64,000 nucleotides of DNA from the NCBI GenBank assembly GCA_018606805.1, contig JAGYWI010000002.1, positions 273,299 through 337,298 of the forward strand, given 5' to 3'. The DNA is from Candidatus Magnetomicrobium cryptolimnococcus (GTDB taxonomy: Bacteria > Nitrospirota > Thermodesulfovibrionia > Thermodesulfovibrionales > Magnetobacteriaceae). Each line of letters begins with the position of its first letter. Within the stretch, counting starts at the first letter, position 1. The notes below the pieces were generated by a model that was given only the letters and a program-made list of their open reading frames with translations, searched no databases and was not told the origin of the DNA. The position numbers were made by a program, and so were the translations under genes. Below, in pieces: positions 63,275 to 64,000 of this stretch.

Positions 63275-63444
63275 GAATTAGTAAAAGAGGAAACACTCCA
63301 AAGTAAGTACATAAGACAATTGGAGATATTGTCTAATTTACGGGATTTACAAAATTATATAATGGACCCATAAATTTAGACAGTATGTTAAGTTACAGGA
63401 GGAAGGGAAGAGAGAAGAAAAATAAGGAGGTTAATACATAGATA

Positions 63445-63648
63445 ATGAGAGAAAGCTTAACGGCAGCATTGAAGGCAAAAATAGCAATAGAAGCATTAAA
63501 GGAGGAGAAAACAACAGCAGAATTAGCAAGTAAGTATGAGGTGCATCCTACTCAGATAAGGAAGTGGCGTAGTGTCTACAAGATGAAGCCAGCAGGTTAT
63601 TTGAAAGGAAGGGTGATAAAAGTAAAGATGATAATCAAAAGCTTATAG
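63445..63648 (+). pseudogene. IS3 OrfA, frameshifted
   Basis: The first 50 codons give the OrfA helix-turn-helix (AALKAKIAIEALKEEKTTAE, HPTQIRKWRS). From about codon 50 the product (AGYLKGRVIKVK) is out of frame. The leucine-zipper part continues in another frame to about 63700. Confidence 0.75.
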
Positions 63649-63699
63649 AGGAACTGTACAGGCAGATAGGGCAACAGAAAGTTGAGCTAGACTGGTTGA

Positions 63700-64000
63700 A
63701 AAAAAAATCTGGGACTAACAGTTAAGGAAAAGAAATTGCTCATAGAAAAGGGAAATAAAGAAATATCAGTGATGAGACAGGCAGAATTATTAGGGTTATC
63801 AAGGGCTGCCATATATTATAAGCCTGTAGTAGATACCTATGAATTAGAGCTTATGAGACTGATAGATGAGCAATATACAATAACACCGTTTTATGGTTCA
63901 AGAAAGATGACGGAGGTATTAAGAGAGAAAAATCATACAGTAAATAGAAAAAGAGTACAAGGGTTGATGAGAAAGATGGGTATAGAGGCTATATATCCAA
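63700..64000 (+). CDS. IS3 OrfB transposase, N-terminal part
   Basis: Open to the right edge. AELLGLSRAAIYYKP and YGSRKMTEVLREKNHTVNRK are the HTH_21 region of IS3/IS150-type OrfB. The rve/DDE domain lies beyond the window. Likely expressed as an OrfAB fusion through the A9 slippery run. Confidence 0.85.

Larger units (their letters stand above)
62407..63373 (+). pseudogene. Rpn-family nuclease gene broken by several insertions
   Basis: The start MSKKYDKVIKELLKD, then TDEREADFILKAELKD, YHIEFQ, LRYWVYLRQVYKLPVKQ, DNITYSYTI, KFLYADRPEEVIISILCDYKG and YIRQLEILSNLRDLQN are consecutive parts of one Rpn/DUF4351-type nuclease. They are read in different frames because 25-nt insertions lie at 62611-62635 and 62738-62762, a 288-bp element (plus 8-bp duplication) at 62814-63101, and a 24-nt in-frame unit at 63251-63274. 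Removing these gives one continuous frame of about 198 codons. The 3' end is cut by an IS3-type element starting near 63363. Confidence 0.85.
63363..64000 (+). mobile_element. IS3-family insertion sequence (right part outside the window)
   Basis: The left end starts near TGGACCCATAAATTTAGACAG. OrfA (ATG 63445) has the IS3 HTH (AELASKYEVHPTQIRKWRS). About 63595 a frame change interrupts it before LFERKGDKSKDDNQKLIEEL, so OrfA is probably damaged. An A9 run at 63699-63707 fits the programmed frameshift to OrfB. OrfB reads KEKKLLIEKGNKEISVMRQ, LLGLSRAAIYYKP and TPFYGSRKMTEVLREKNHTV up to the edge, before the DDE core. Confidence 0.88.

Overview
The window is AT-rich chromosomal DNA from a Gram-negative, probably anaerobic bacterium with a large sensory repertoire. 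LPS-heptose genes, dtd, a GspE/PilB ATPase, a siroheme-dependent heme pathway enzyme (AhbD-like), larB and an energy-converting-hydrogenase-related membrane complex would fit a Nitrospirota/Thermodesulfovibrionia or deltaproteobacterial-grade organism, for example a magnetobacterium-like lineage. That placement is inferred from gene content; no rRNA or marker tree is available here.

Layout. 1-2.4 kb: an exported protein cut by the left edge and a REC-PAS-HisKA_2 kinase. 2.4-4.7 kb: a mobile-element graveyard with nested palindromic elements, an IS630-type HTH remnant, an Rpn-nuclease fragment and a PIN toxin that has lost its 3' end beside its Phd-type antitoxin. 4.9-14.9 kb: smc, a TPR membrane protein, a CinA/PncC-like amidohydrolase with a new 51-aa Cys protein, the GDP-fucose pair gmd/fcl, and hflX. 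15-18.1 kb: a TdeIII-type restriction-modification pair, a RelE toxin-antitoxin pair, and hicB beside a decapitated hicA. 18.4-28.8 kb: a WaaF-GmhB fusion, dtd, a metal chaperone, small membrane proteins, a 1468-aa hybrid kinase and a PocR-PAS kinase. 28.9-31.7 kb: IS1182-like and IS1 remnants around a Uma2 nuclease and a DUF29 gene. 31.9-41.8 kb: a chemoreceptor, a UPF0175 protein, an inositol-phosphatase/DUF815-ATPase fusion translationally coupled to an acyl-CoA-ligase/ACP/acyltransferase, and a Cache-HAMP-GAF-GGDEF-EAL protein. 41.9-44.3 kb: tRNA-Ala(GGC) beside a Bpu10I-like restriction-modification pair. 44.4-50.8 kb: an AhbD-like radical SAM enzyme, ligA, a GNAT toxin-antitoxin pair, a class IV aminotransferase coupled to a trypsin with an IPTL-CTERM-like tail, and OsmC. 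50.8-58.2 kb: a six-gene Hyf-like complex lacking the NiFe cysteines. 58.7-62.3 kb: gpsA-larB-gspE. 62.4-64 kb: an Rpn nuclease gene broken by at least five insertions, and the start of an IS3-family element.

Repeats are the most distinctive property. A 25-nt palindromic unit occurs singly, in tandem and inside coding DNA: removing three copies and one 288-bp element from the Rpn gene at 62407-63373 restores a continuous reading frame. Long hairpins with complementary C-run and G-run arms sit between many genes. Two MITE-like elements have clear terminal inverted repeats and target duplications, and each carries the same inner palindrome. Several genes (smc, gmd, gpsA, the PocR kinase) have a -10-like hexamer 5-11 nt before the ATG and no Shine-Dalgarno, suggesting short or absent leaders. 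hflX appears to start at ATA.
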